From Diaphorobacter sp. HDW4B (GTDB lineage Bacteria > Pseudomonadota > Gammaproteobacteria > Burkholderiales > Burkholderiaceae_C), in contig NZ_CP049905.1 of the NCBI RefSeq assembly GCF_011305535.1, positions 5,389,504 through 5,453,503 on the forward strand: a DNA stretch of 64,000 nucleotides, in the 5' to 3' direction. Numbering within the stretch: position 1 is the first letter of the stretch; the number at the start of each line of letters is the position of its first letter. The translations under genes and the position numbers were made by a program. This document shows positions 50,644 to 59,702 of the stretch, piece after piece. Below the pieces are notes generated by a model. That model saw only the letters and a list, made by a program, of their open reading frames with translations, ran no database searches and was not told where the DNA came from.

Positions 50644-50946
50644 ACACTTTGCGAGAAGATTGGAGCCCTTCAAGGACTTCTCTCAACTGGCAAGACTTCG
50701 ATTATAGCCCAATTTTTATAGCACTCGAGCACATTTCCTGTTTTCACATAAAAGTCATCAGTGAGTCCCGCTTGCTGAAGGTCGGCGCCAGACATGCCGT
50801 GCTCTGCATTGGACAACCCCGCCCACGGTCCGGAGGCCTGCATTCCAACCTGCACGTCTGCTTACCGGGGCCTGTCTTCATTCCTTCAGAATCAATCGTC
50901 ACCATCTGAACGGTCGCCGATTTCAACGCATTGAGAAGGAAAGCAC
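50644..50946. other. Intergenic region upstream of tRNA-Lys and of the secreted beta-helix gene
   Basis: A 303-bp stretch that should hold the tRNA promoter (leftward) and the promoter of the gene at 50947. GAGAAGGA lies just before that start. No other feature is recognised. Confidence 0.4.
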
Positions 50947-51483
50947 ATGATCCGCAAAGCAGCAACCGGGCTCGCCATTGCTTCGGCCGCAATCGCCCTG
51001 CCCCTGTCTTTTGCCCACGCCGCGCAGACCTGCTCCAGCAGCATCAACGACAGCACGATCAAGGGTGAAGTCTCCGTGCAAGGCAGCTGCACCATTCAGG
51101 GCAGCCGCATCGACGGCAACGTGATCATCCAGCCGGGATCGACATTGATCATCAAGGACACCACCGTGCTCGGCCCGATCAGCGGCGACAAGGTGAAAGC
51201 GCTGGACGTACAGGGCAGCAGCCTCGGCAAAGGCATCCTCGTCACTGGCAGCGTGGACAGCGTGAAGCTGACCCACACGTCCGTATACGGCGCACCCGTC
51301 ATGCTGTCAGGTGCCAAGACGGTCGAGATAGCGAGCTCGAACGTCGGCGACTCGATGACGCTCAAGGACAACTCCCGCGTTCTGAACATCACCTACTCGA
51401 CCATCAACAACGGTTTGAGCTGCAACCGGGGGATCGCATACAGAGCCGTCGGCAGCAACGTGAACGGCCAGGTGAGTTGTTGA
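50947..51483 (+). CDS. Secreted beta-helix-type protein of unknown function
   Basis: A 178-residue protein with a signal peptide (ATGLAIASAAIALPLSFAHAAQ, cleavage about residue 26). The mature part is a run of about 20-residue beta repeats with alternating hydrophobic and polar residues (STIKGEVSVQGSCTIQGSRI, DGNVIIQPGSTLIIKDTTVL), as in small right-handed parallel beta-helices. Three or four cysteines could make disulfides (QTCSSS, GSCTIQ, LSCNRG, C-terminal VSC). GAGAAGGA precedes the start. It is followed after 13 bp by a 2H phosphoesterase gene. No enzymatic residues are evident. Confidence 0.72.
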   Translation: MIRKAATGLAIASAAIALPLSFAHAAQTCSSSINDSTIKGEVSVQGSCTIQGSRIDGNVIIQPGSTLIIKDTTVLGPISGDKVKALDVQGSSLGKGILVTGSVDSVKLTHTSVYGAPVMLSGAKTVEIASSNVGDSMTLKDNSRVLNITYSTINNGLSCNRGIAYRAVGSNVNGQVSC

Positions 51484-51496
51484 TGACGACGCCGTC

Positions 51497-52090
51497 ATGA
51501 CCGAGCCTCGCATGCTGATTCTTGCCAAACCTGGCGCTGATGTCGTGAGTCCGTTGAGCGCCGTCCTTGCCGCACTTGGAATTCATGCGGCGACCCCGTA
51601 CCTTTCACCATCGAGCAACTGGCATCAATCTTTCACCAACCCAGGGCCCAGCCTCCCGCAAGTGAAAGATGTGCTGCTGCGTATTGGCGACGCAATTCAA
51701 GCCGCTGGTCTGCGGGCTTTCACATTGCGCTTTGACCAGATCCACGGCCCGCAGCCACACAATCCCGGCGACCCCATTCACTGGGAGTTTTTCACCAGCG
51801 AGAGGCCCAAGGAATTCGATGCAGTGATCACCTTCGTCAAGGATATGCAGACGCAACTGGGCGTCCCACGCGAGCGGGGACACCGGCCACACATCACGTG
51901 CCACTACCGCGCGCCCTGCTTGCTGCCCAAGCGACGCTTCGAACCCATCGACTGGTTGATCGACGAGCTGCTGTTGGCGGAAGGCCGTGAGATCAACGGA
52001 CGTTTTGCACACGAGGTGCTGCACCGCTGGAAGTTGCAACCTGCACTTGAAAGCTCACGCCAGAGCCGACAACAGTCGCTCTTCGACTAA
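51497..52090 (+). CDS. 2H phosphoesterase-like protein (2'-5' RNA ligase superfamily)
   Basis: A 197-residue protein. Two H-x-S/T motifs are visible: NWHQSF near residue 42 (first) and RPHITCHY near residue 133 (second), between them a central KDVLLRIGDAIQAAGLRAFT and FTLRFDQIHG strand. These are hallmarks of LigT/2H phosphoesterases acting on 2'-5' or cyclic phosphodiester bonds in RNA. The spacing between motifs is about 90 residues, as expected. It starts 13 bp after the beta-helix gene, though the two need not be related. Confidence 0.75.
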   Translation: MTEPRMLILAKPGADVVSPLSAVLAALGIHAATPYLSPSSNWHQSFTNPGPSLPQVKDVLLRIGDAIQAAGLRAFTLRFDQIHGPQPHNPGDPIHWEFFTSERPKEFDAVITFVKDMQTQLGVPRERGHRPHITCHYRAPCLLPKRRFEPIDWLIDELLLAEGREINGRFAHEVLHRWKLQPALESSRQSRQQSLFD

Positions 52091-52158
52091 CCCGCCACGC
52101 CATAGCGCCACGTGAAGTAGCAAGCGGCGACGATGCCGATGATCGCAAGAAGGGTCAT
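52087..52158 (-). CDS. Possible 23-residue membrane peptide
   Basis: A short frame MTLLAIIGIVAACYFTWRYG plus three residues forms a single hydrophobic helix with a positive C-terminus. AGGA lies nine bases upstream of the ATG at 52158. It overlaps the stop of the 2H gene on the other strand by four bases. Very short membrane peptides of this type are real in many bacteria, but there is no further support here. Confidence 0.35.
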   Translation of the reverse strand: MTLLAIIGIVAACYFTWRYGVAG

Positions 52159-52220
52159 GATGCGGGTCCTGTTGAAGTGAAGCACACCAGCGCATGCTAA
52201 CAAGAAGCCGGAACGAGCAA

Positions 52221-52249
52221 GCGCCAGAGCGCCAGAGCGCCAGAGCGCC
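52221..52249. repeat. Short tandem repeat, 8-bp unit gcgccaga
   Basis: About 3.6 copies of the unit occur in the gap before the lipoprotein gene. Such repeats can vary in number by slippage and could tune spacing of promoter elements of the gene at 52367. Confidence 0.7.
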
Positions 52250-52366
52250 ACTGTGCTATCGACATCACGAAAGGTTACAGCGACTCACATCAAAAGAGAC
52301 GAGACTGCTTTTTTCGCCCAATGTAAGCACGCACAGCGAAAAAGCATTCAAGCAAAGGAATCCTTC

Positions 52367-52780
52367 ATGACAAAAACACTTCTGTCCGTTCTGCTCGCCT
52401 CCTCCATTCTCGTGGCCTGCTCGTCCACCTCCACCAACAACGCACCGCCGCCACCCCAAACACAAGTGCCCTCGCCTGCCACCGTGCTCAACGGCGTGCT
52501 GGTCAGCCCCAATCAGATGACGCTGTATGTGTTCGACAAGGATGTCGTGGGCTCAGGCAAGAGCGTCTGCAATGGCCCATGCGCCACGAACTGGCCTCCG
52601 CTTGCCGCGCCATCGGGAGCCAAGCCGATTGCCGACTGGAGCCCCGTCACACGTGACGATGGCAGCAAGCAATGGGCCTACAAGGGTCGTCCTCTGTACA
52701 CATGGGCCAAGGACAGCAAGCCCGGTGACACGACCGGTGACGGCATGGCCAGCAACGCCTGGCACACTGCAAAGCCCTGA
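52367..52780 (+). CDS. Lipoprotein with PF03640-type secreted repeats
   Basis: A 137-residue lipoprotein: signal MTKTLLSVLLASSILVAC with lipidated Cys18, a Ser/Asn/Pro-rich linker, then two repeats: MTLYVFDKDVVGSGKSVCNG then CATNWPPL, and KQWAYKGRPLYTWAKDSKPG. The YVFDxD and CxGxCAxxWPPL pattern is the secreted repeat of unknown function (COG4315). The start has AAAGGAA upstream. A strong terminator lies 25 bp downstream, so it is monocistronic. Confidence 0.87.
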   Translation: MTKTLLSVLLASSILVACSSTSTNNAPPPPQTQVPSPATVLNGVLVSPNQMTLYVFDKDVVGSGKSVCNGPCATNWPPLAAPSGAKPIADWSPVTRDDGSKQWAYKGRPLYTWAKDSKPGDTTGDGMASNAWHTAKP

Positions 52781-52805
52781 TTTGATCGCTCCGTGGCCCC
52801 ATGGC

Positions 52806-52847
52806 ACGACCGCCATTCCGATGTCGATCGGGATGGCGGTCGTTTTT
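52806..52847 (+). terminator. Strong rho-independent terminator after the lipoprotein gene
   Basis: A 17-bp stem (52806-52822 with 52827-52843, one mismatch), four-base loop and T-run at the end. Confidence 0.92.
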
Positions 52848-53570
52848 CATTCCGCAAGGTAAACAGCGACTCCTTGCCATCGTCCGGCTCGATCATCGAC
52901 ATACGGACAGCCTCATTTGAGTGAAGTTGTAAGCCGGACTCGGTCACAGGTTCGACGCTCGGAACGACCAATATGGGCTGCAACAACGCCACCACCCCGC
53001 TCAGATTGGCGGTTTCGACATAGACATCAAGGCCCAGCGACGCCCCCGGCATGAGGGCGTTCTTTTCACCAACACAATCCATGCATTGACAGGTCGGGCC
53101 TTGCACACACCCTGACAGTTCGTAGCGTTTAGCAAATCGATCTCATCGACTTTGTCTAAAATCGCAATCATTGAGGACAATCCAAATGGAACTTGGGGAC
53201 GCATTGAGCGTCAATCACCCGTTCCACATCCTTTCACCGATGCGATCAGAGCACCGCTCTCACCACATCGGCAGCACGAATGCCTTGGCATTCAATTTGC
53301 TAAACCCCGGCAGTCTTGATGAACACCGGGGGCGGGACACCGCAAGGCTGTGTGCCTCATGTCCGATCCACATGAGTCAAGCCTTCGCGGTTCGGTGCAA
53401 CCAATCACCAAAACAGGGAGCCCAGGAGACAAGGCTTCGGGGAAGGTTGCGCGCAACGACAACACATGATTGAACGTCGGCAGGCCGATCGCTCAGTCGA
53501 ACAAACAAGCTGGATGGCCTTGCGCCACTCACGACTGGAGGTGCCTGTTTTGGCTGGAAGCGACTACAAG
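52848..53570. other. Gap of about 720 bp without a supported gene
   Basis: Several short frames occur on both strands but none has family-like composition, a ribosome-binding site, or consistent codon use. The 3' part may hold the promoter and leader of the acyltransferase gene, whose start is not certain (an in-frame ATG at 53466 also exists). Confidence 0.35.
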
Positions 53571-54704
53571 ATGAACTACAACCCTGCTCTGGATGGTCTG
53601 CGGGGCGTCGCAATCATGCTGGTGATTCTTTCGCACGCGCATGTGCCGATGTTCGATGGCGCGTTCTTCGGCGTGGACCTGTTCTTTGTGCTGAGCGGGT
53701 TTCTGATCACCTCGCTGCTGCTCGTCGAGTTCAACCAGCACGGCAAGCTCGACTACTGGCGTTTCTACCGCCGTCGCTTCTATCGGTTGATGCCCGCACT
53801 GGCGCTCTTTCTGCTGGCCTATTGCATCTTCGCGCCGCTGATCTGGCCCGAGCTGACCGATGTCTATACCGATTCGCTGGTTTCCATTCTCTATCTGGCC
53901 GACTACGGCATCGCCTTCTTCGACAGCCCCGACACCATCCTGCACATGTGGTCGCTTTCAGTGGAGGAGCATTTCTACCTGATCTGGCCACCGCTGCTCG
54001 TCTTGCTGCTGCGCCACGCCACACCGGGCAAGGTCTGGCGCTCGATTGCGCTGCTGTGGCTGCTGGCCTGGGCATGGCGTGTGATGTGGGTCGCTCAGGG
54101 CCAGCAGTTCTACGAAATCTTCTTTCGCTTCGACACGCGCGCCACCGGCCTGCTGGCAGGTGCATTGCTGGCTGCGCTGATGATCGAGAAACCCGCGTTC
54201 ACACAGCACATCAAGAAGCACTTCGCGCACCTGATGTGGTTTCCGCTCGCCGTTCCGCTGCTCATGGAAATGGCCTGGGACAACCAGCAAGCCATGGTCT
54301 GGGGCATCACGATCGTGGAATGTGCCGCGCTGGTCGTGCTCATGGCCGTGCAGAAGCAATCCGGACTGGTCTACGACATGCTCTGCGCGCCTGCGCTGCT
54401 CAAGCTGGGCAAGCTCTCCTATGGCGTCTACCTGTGGCACTACCCGGTTGTGCGCTATCTGCGCGCCGAGTTCTCCTGGCCCGTGGTCGTCGTTCTGAGC
54501 CTGGTCATTTCGGTGGCCTTGTCCGCCCTCTCCTTCTACACGATCGAACGCTGGGCTCTGCGCATTCGTGATGGCAAACATGATGGCAAGCGCGCGCCGA
54601 AGGCCATCCCAGCGCGCCAAGGTCGCATCGAGCCATGGCTGCAAGGTGGCGGTCACGGATCGGCAGCCAAACTGGTCATGTCGGCGCGCGGCCATGACGA
54701 CTGA
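53571..54704 (+). CDS. Acyltransferase 3 family membrane protein (OafA/YrhL type)
   Basis: A 377-residue integral membrane acyltransferase. It begins YNPALDGLRGVAIMLVILSH with the conserved Arg/His, continues FFGVDLFFVLSGFLITSLLL, RRFYRLMPAL and HMWSLSVEEHFYLIWP, then has about ten hydrophobic segments and ends with LGKLSYGVYLWHYPV and YTIERWALR. This family O-acylates surface polysaccharides or peptidoglycan. The start is placed at 53571 (MNYNPALDG), because the preceding 35 residues to 53466 are hydrophilic and non-conserved. It stands alone. Substrate unknown. Confidence 0.85.
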   Translation: MNYNPALDGLRGVAIMLVILSHAHVPMFDGAFFGVDLFFVLSGFLITSLLLVEFNQHGKLDYWRFYRRRFYRLMPALALFLLAYCIFAPLIWPELTDVYTDSLVSILYLADYGIAFFDSPDTILHMWSLSVEEHFYLIWPPLLVLLLRHATPGKVWRSIALLWLLAWAWRVMWVAQGQQFYEIFFRFDTRATGLLAGALLAALMIEKPAFTQHIKKHFAHLMWFPLAVPLLMEMAWDNQQAMVWGITIVECAALVVLMAVQKQSGLVYDMLCAPALLKLGKLSYGVYLWHYPVVRYLRAEFSWPVVVVLSLVISVALSALSFYTIERWALRIRDGKHDGKRAPKAIPARQGRIEPWLQGGGHGSAAKLVMSARGHDD

Positions 54705-54885
54705 GTTTTCCCCAGTGCACGGAGCCGCCGACAAGCATTTGTCGGCTATCTGAAACACCCCGGACTGCACATGACGGCCACAGTGCCGCTACACTGCGCA
54801 CTGCGCTTGGCGATCCCGGGGTCACCAAGCGCTTTTTCTTCGCTTTTTTTCGGGAAACGCAGGCTTTTTCGCTCACCCCAACACC

Positions 54886-56232
54886 ATGTCCGCTGTCTTC
54901 AATTTCACTTTCGTCCCTTGGTTCCGGTCCGTGGCTCCCTATATCCACAAGTTCCGACACCAGACCTTTGTGGTTGGCATCACCGGCGAGGCGATTGCGG
55001 CTGGCAAGCTGCAGGGCATCGTTCAGGATCTGGCGCTGATCCAGGCCATGGGCGTCAAGCTGGTGCTGGTGCACGGCTTCCGCCCTCAGGTGAACGAGCA
55101 ACTGCGTGCCAAGGGCCACGAGCCACAGTATTCGCACGGTATCCGCATCACCGACGAGGTGGCGCTCGACTCCGCGCAAGAGGCCGCCGGTCAACTGCGA
55201 TACGAGATCGAAGCCGCGTTCAGTCAAGGCTTGCCCAACACGCCGATGGCCGATGCGCGCGTGCGCGTCATCTCGGGCAACTTCCTCACCGCGCGCCCGG
55301 TCGGCATCGTGGATGGCGTGAATTTCAAGCACTCGGGTCTGGTGCGCAAGGTGGACGTCGAAGGCATCAAGCGCACGCTCGACTCCGAGGCCATGGTGCT
55401 GATCTCCCCGTTCGGCTTCTCTCCTACCGGCGAGGCGTTCAACCTCACCATGGAAGAAGTCGCCACGCGCGTGGCCATCGAGCTGCATGCTGACAAGCTG
55501 CTGTTCCTCACCGAAGTGCCCGGCATCCGCGTCAAGCCGCTGGAGCCCGACAGCGACGACAACCCCATCGACACCGAGCTGCCACTGGCCGCCGCGCGCC
55601 TGCTGCTGGCACAGTTGCCACCACCGCAAACGCCGTCCGACGTGGGCTTCTACCTGCAACATTGCGTGCGCGCCTGCGAGCACGGTGTCGAGCGCAGCCA
55701 CATCCTGCCGTTCTCGGTGGATGGCGCGCTGCTGCTTGAAATCTACGTGCACGATGGCATCGGCACCATGATCATCGACGAGAAGCTCGAGGAGCTGCGC
55801 GAGGCCACGATTGATGACGTGGGCGGCATCATCCAGTTGATCGAGCCTTTCGAGAAAGACGGCACGCTGGTCAAGCGCGACCGCACCGAGATCGAACGCG
55901 ACATCACGAGCTACACCGTGATCGAACACGATGGCGTGATCTTCGGCTGCGCAGCCTTCTATCCGTATCCGGAAGCCAGCACGGCAGAGATGGCGGCGGT
56001 CACCGTGTCGCCCATGAGCCAAGGCACAGGCGATGGCGAAAAGCTGCTCAAGCGCATCGAGCAACGCGCTCGCGCCATGGGACTGAAGACGCTGTTCGTG
56101 CTGACCACGCGCACCATGCACTGGTTCATCAAACGCGGCTTCCAGCCGGTCGATCCGGATTGGCTGCCCGAAGCGCGCAAGAAAAAATACAACTGGGATC
56201 GCAAGAGCCAGGTGCTGGTCAAGTACCTGTGA
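54886..56232 (+). CDS. argA: N-acetylglutamate synthase
   Basis: A 448-residue ArgA of the classical proteobacterial type. Residues 1-290 form an amino-acid-kinase-like domain (FVVGITGEAIAAGKLQGIVQ, LVLVHGFRPQVNEQL, HADKLLFLTEVPGI) that binds arginine for feedback inhibition; residues 295-448 are a GNAT domain (MIIDEKLEELREATIDDVGG, MAAVTVSPMSQGTGDGEKLL). It carries out the first step of arginine synthesis. The C-terminal RKKKYNWDRKSQVLVKYL is typical. A Thr at the fourth-base pattern VVGITGE replaces the Lys used by true kinases. Confidence 0.95.
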   Translation: MSAVFNFTFVPWFRSVAPYIHKFRHQTFVVGITGEAIAAGKLQGIVQDLALIQAMGVKLVLVHGFRPQVNEQLRAKGHEPQYSHGIRITDEVALDSAQEAAGQLRYEIEAAFSQGLPNTPMADARVRVISGNFLTARPVGIVDGVNFKHSGLVRKVDVEGIKRTLDSEAMVLISPFGFSPTGEAFNLTMEEVATRVAIELHADKLLFLTEVPGIRVKPLEPDSDDNPIDTELPLAAARLLLAQLPPPQTPSDVGFYLQHCVRACEHGVERSHILPFSVDGALLLEIYVHDGIGTMIIDEKLEELREATIDDVGGIIQLIEPFEKDGTLVKRDRTEIERDITSYTVIEHDGVIFGCAAFYPYPEASTAEMAAVTVSPMSQGTGDGEKLLKRIEQRARAMGLKTLFVLTTRTMHWFIKRGFQPVDPDWLPEARKKKYNWDRKSQVLVKYL

Positions 56233-56292
56233 TCCGCAAGTGACCGGCGCGCAGTGCCTGCGCTGCGCATCGATCACAGCATCAAGTCCGCA

Positions 56293-57273
56293 TCACTTCT
56301 GCACCATTTCGGGATGGCTGGCAGCCAGCGCTTCCCAAGCTTTGCGCTGTTGATTCAACAGATGCATCATTCCTTGCGTCGTGCTGCTGCCTGACCGAGC
56401 ACCCATGTCGGCAAGCCGGGCCGCGAATTCGGGCATATCCACGACCTTTCGCACCGCTTTGTTCAAGCGATCAAGGCGCTCTTCCGGCACACCATCGGGC
56501 ACCTGCAGGCCATACCAGATCGTCATCACAAAGTTCACGCCGCCCTCGGCAAACGTCGGCACGTCAGGCAACGTCGGCTTCAAGCGCTTGGCCGACGAAA
56601 TGCCCAGTGCACGCAGCTTGCCTGACTGGATCAAGGGCAGCAGCACAGGCACCAGCGCGAATGCTGAATCCACCTGTTTGGACATCGCATCCGTTGCCGC
56701 CTGCGCGCCGCCCTTGTAGGGCACGTGCAAGACATCCACACTCGCTGCAAGCTTGAATCGCTCCACGAAATTGTCGAGCTGCGCACTGGCTACGGTGTAT
56801 TTGCCGGGTTCGATGCGTGCGGCATCCACAAACTCACGGGACGTGCGAAAAGGCGCATCCGGATTGGTCGCGAGGACGAACGGCACTTCGGCCACCGTGC
56901 TCAGCGGCACCAGTTCCTCGCGCCAATCGAACGATGGCTTCGGGCCGAAGATGCTGTTGACGATGAGCGACGTGCCGCCAAAGAGCAGTGTGTAGCCATC
57001 AGGCCGGGATTTGACGACATACTCGGAGCCGATGTTGGTGGCAGCGCCTGGCCGGTTGTCGACGATGACCGGCTCCCCCAGTTCCCTGGTCATGCCTTCG
57101 GCCAGCAGGCGCGCAATGTTGTCGGTGCTGCCTCCGGGCGGAAACGGCACTACCAAGCGCACGGTCTGCCCCGAATTGTCATCGCCCGCCAGCACAGCTG
57201 GCCCCGCCCCCAGCGAGCCCAGCAGCGCGCAAGTCAGTAGAAGTCTGCGTTGTAAACGTGTTCGCCAATGCAT
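56293..57273 (-). CDS. Bug-family (TctC-like) periplasmic solute-binding protein
   Basis: A 326-residue tripartite tricarboxylate receptor. A signal peptide (LQRRLLLTCALLGSLGAGPAVLA) precedes the typical start of the mature chain, VRLVVPFPPGGSTDNIARLL, then NRPGAATNIGSEYVVKSRPDGYTLLFG, VPYKGGAQAATDAMSKQVD and PDVPTFAEGGV. The ATG at 57273 is followed by HWRTRLQRR and has GGGAA upstream. Bug receptors bind carboxylates or amides and are very numerous in Burkholderiales. It is divergent from a MarR gene 97 bp away, which probably controls it. Confidence 0.9.
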   Translation of the reverse strand: MHWRTRLQRRLLLTCALLGSLGAGPAVLAGDDNSGQTVRLVVPFPPGGSTDNIARLLAEGMTRELGEPVIVDNRPGAATNIGSEYVVKSRPDGYTLLFGGTSLIVNSIFGPKPSFDWREELVPLSTVAEVPFVLATNPDAPFRTSREFVDAARIEPGKYTVASAQLDNFVERFKLAASVDVLHVPYKGGAQAATDAMSKQVDSAFALVPVLLPLIQSGKLRALGISSAKRLKPTLPDVPTFAEGGVNFVMTIWYGLQVPDGVPEERLDRLNKAVRKVVDMPEFAARLADMGARSGSSTTQGMMHLLNQQRKAWEALAASHPEMVQK

Positions 57274-57370
57274 TTCCCGGATCCCTCTCTTGGTTATCAT
57301 CAATTTTTGTAAATTTGACACGTAAAAAGTGCACGTTTTCAGAAAAGTCGCAAGATAATATTATTTAACT

Positions 57371-57847
57371 ATGCACACAAAAGAACAAATTGACGAATTG
57401 CGGCTCAAACGCCGCTATGGGATTGGACGCATGCTCCTGCTGGCACGAAAGGATTTCGTCGCCAGATTGCATGCAGCCATGGGAGACCAACTCAAGGACC
57501 TGCCTCCAGCTGCGGGAGGCATGCTGCCCTACATCGACCTCGAGGGTACGCGAGGTACGGAACTGGCCAGGCGCATGGGCGTCAGCAAGCAGGCGGCCGG
57601 CAAGGCAGTGAGAGATCTGGAGCAATCCGGTCTGGTCACGCGCGTGCAGGACCTCTCCGATGCGCGCGCATTCAAGGTTCAGTTCTCCTCCAAGGGACTG
57701 GAATACATGATGCGTCTGCACGAAGCCATCGACGGAATCGAGGCCGATTACGCCAAGCTGCTCGGAGCCGAAAAGGCCCAGACGCTGCGTGAAGCGCTGT
57801 GCGAAGTGTCGTACCGCAGCCCGCTTCCCGACACCATTTCCCGCTGA
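57371..57847 (+). CDS. MarR-family transcriptional regulator
   Basis: A 158-residue MarR protein: an N-terminal helix (RLKRRYGIGRMLLLARKDFV), recognition region RGTELARRMGVSKQAAGKAV, wing SDARAFKVQFSSKG and a C-terminal helix. It is divergent from the Bug receptor at 56293, so it is a candidate regulator of that gene, with the AT-rich 97-bp region (57274-57370) between them as operator. A terminator follows at 57889. Confidence 0.87.
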   Translation: MHTKEQIDELRLKRRYGIGRMLLLARKDFVARLHAAMGDQLKDLPPAAGGMLPYIDLEGTRGTELARRMGVSKQAAGKAVRDLEQSGLVTRVQDLSDARAFKVQFSSKGLEYMMRLHEAIDGIEADYAKLLGAEKAQTLREALCEVSYRSPLPDTISR

Positions 57848-57888
57848 TTTGCAAGGCTGCCCAGCAGCCATCTGAGCATCCGAACTTC

Positions 57889-57921
57889 ACCGCGTGCACC
57901 ATCTGGTACACGCGGTTTTTT
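57889..57921 (+). terminator. Terminator after the MarR gene
   Basis: An 8-bp perfect stem ACCGCGTG/CACGCGGT (57889-57896/57909-57916), 12-base loop and six T. Confidence 0.82.
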
Positions 57922-58403
57922 GGCTTGTCCGAAGCATATTCACGATACCAGTCAAATGCAGGTAAATGTCACACGAGCACGCACTCATCGTTCATTCACT
58001 CAGATAATTCCTATCACGCATTGCAACAAAACACATTAGAGACAATTGTTTACATCATAGGGATTACCCTTTGATTCAAAAATTATCTGATCCACATCAA
58101 AAGATTTGAATTCCAAGTAAAAACCTCCTAAAGCAGTCGGTCATACAAGGAGGAATCAACATTGAACACTCTGAGAAGCGCACCGCCTCTTCATGCAAAC
58201 CCCTTCACGACAAAGTCAAGATTGATTGAAGTCAATCTAGCTTTCTTTTGAGTTCGATCAACTATCTCTATTAGTCACTGAAGAAACCAGTTGTTAAAAA
58301 TGTGTCTGGCAAAGGGCTGATGTACCCAGTGCGATGCGAACCACATCCGCAAAGTGCGAAGCAGAGTCCCTTGCTCTCAACCAAGTCTGAATGGGAGTGA
58401 CAC
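57922..58403. other. AT-rich 480-bp gap upstream of the MHYT gene
   Basis: AT content is clearly higher than in nearby genes, with strings such as ttcaaaaattatctgatccacatc (read in parts near 58072-58095). No gene or known RNA is recognised. It probably is a complex promoter region of the gene at 58404. Confidence 0.35.
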
Positions 58404-59198
58404 ATGGAAGCAGTGGTCAACACAAGCTACAACATGGATCTTGTTGTGCTGTCGTACGTCATATCGGTCGTGGGCGCCTTCATCGCCCTGTATTCTGCGG
58501 GCCGACTCAAGCCTCACTCCAACAATCGCCAAGCCTATTTCTTCAGCGTCACCAGCGCTGGCGTCGCGCTCGGCGGCATTGGCGTGTGGTCGATGCACTT
58601 CATCGCCATGCTGGCCCTGCGCATGGACGTGGGTCTGGGCTACTCCGTTTGGGAGACCCTGATTTCGCTGGTCGCCGCCATCGCCATCTCAGGCTTCGCA
58701 TTCCACTTCGTCGCACTCAACCCCACCAGCCTGCCGCGCCTGCTGATTGCTGGCCTCACGTTGGGCATGGGCGCGGTGGTCATGCACTACCTTGGCATGT
58801 ACGGCATGCGCTTCTCGGGTCACTTCCAGTGGGACTACGCCCGTGTCGGCGTCTCGGTGCTGATCGCACTGGTGGCTGCCACTGCCGCGCTCTGGCTGGC
58901 CTTCAACACACGGGCGCTGAGCACCCGCGTCACCGCCGCGTTCGTGATGGCAATTGCCGTCTGCGCGATGCACTACACCGGCATGAGCGCGGCCGACTTC
59001 ATCTGCACCACCGAAAACCGCCGTGCGATTCCATCGGGCAGCAGCATCATCAGCGTGCTGGATCTGCCGATGATGGTGATCACACTGGCAGTCGGCATGT
59101 CGATCGCACTGCTGGTCGATCTGGTGTTCGTCTCCTTCCAGGACAGCAACGTCCTGCGCAGCCGCAACCGGGACTTCGCAGCTTCGCAGATGCATTGA
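58404..59198 (+). CDS. MHYT-domain seven-helix membrane sensor without output domain
   Basis: A 264-residue integral membrane protein with seven hydrophobic segments. The MHYT motif occurs three times: VWSMHFIAMLA, VVMHYLGMYGM and CAMHYTGMSAADF, each at a helix end, as expected for the proposed copper-binding sensor of O2, CO or NO. MHYT domains are mostly fused to GGDEF/EAL or kinase domains; here only a short tail (SFQDSNVLRSRNRDFAAS) follows. The start at 58404 is preceded by GGGAGTG. A terminator lies about 115 bp downstream. Confidence 0.9.
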   Translation: MEAVVNTSYNMDLVVLSYVISVVGAFIALYSAGRLKPHSNNRQAYFFSVTSAGVALGGIGVWSMHFIAMLALRMDVGLGYSVWETLISLVAAIAISGFAFHFVALNPTSLPRLLIAGLTLGMGAVVMHYLGMYGMRFSGHFQWDYARVGVSVLIALVAATAALWLAFNTRALSTRVTAAFVMAIAVCAMHYTGMSAADFICTTENRRAIPSGSSIISVLDLPMMVITLAVGMSIALLVDLVFVSFQDSNVLRSRNRDFAASQMH

Positions 59199-59314
59199 GC
59201 ATCGACACCGGCATGGACACGCGGGCATTGGGCACGCGCTGAACATGCACTGAAGTCTCAGGGGTGCGCACCTCGCGCACCTCACCATTTTCCCGAATCG
59301 AATCCCTCGCTGAT

Positions 59315-59350
59315 ATGGAGTGGCGCCACGCGGCCCACTCCATTTTTTTG
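59315..59350 (+). terminator. Terminator downstream of the MHYT gene
   Basis: Stem ATGGAGTGG (59315-59323) with CCACTCCAT (59335-59343), followed by seven T. Confidence 0.82.
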
Positions 59351-59702
59351 TTTGCTCGCGCGCGCACCTCTGCGCGCCTCCATTCAGGTCACGCCTCCCC
59401 CCATCGCTGTGCATAGGCACCGAGCAGCGATTCGATGCGCACCACATCCGCTCATTGCCAGCGGTTTTCTGTGGCCCGCATTTTGCTATCCCCATCTCGC
59501 TTCCGTGAAAACCACTACACATATGGCTTGACCACTTTAATCATAACTGTCTACACTTACTTAGACACTCATATAAAGCAATGCAAACCAATGAATTGAT
59601 TGGAAGTGTTTGCCCAGATGAGTGCTGCTTCGGTGCGGTCGTTATCTGGTTTCTTCAGGCATGAAACGGTCGCATGTATTCACCCCCAATCAAGAGTCTC
59701 CA
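59351..59702. promoter_or_regulatory. Promoter-bearing gap before the ridA operon
   Basis: A 352-bp region; the last 180 bp are AT-rich (catataactgtctac-like strings around 59540-59560) and lie upstream of ridA. It should contain the operon promoter. No gene is supported. Confidence 0.35.

Noticed and set aside
52221..52249. Considered as part of a CRISPR array
   Set aside because: It is a contiguous 8-bp tandem repeat without spacers. No CRISPR-like spaced repeats were seen anywhere in the window.
52848..53465. Short frames on both strands
   Set aside because: None has a recognisable motif, signal, ribosome-binding site or consistent codon use.
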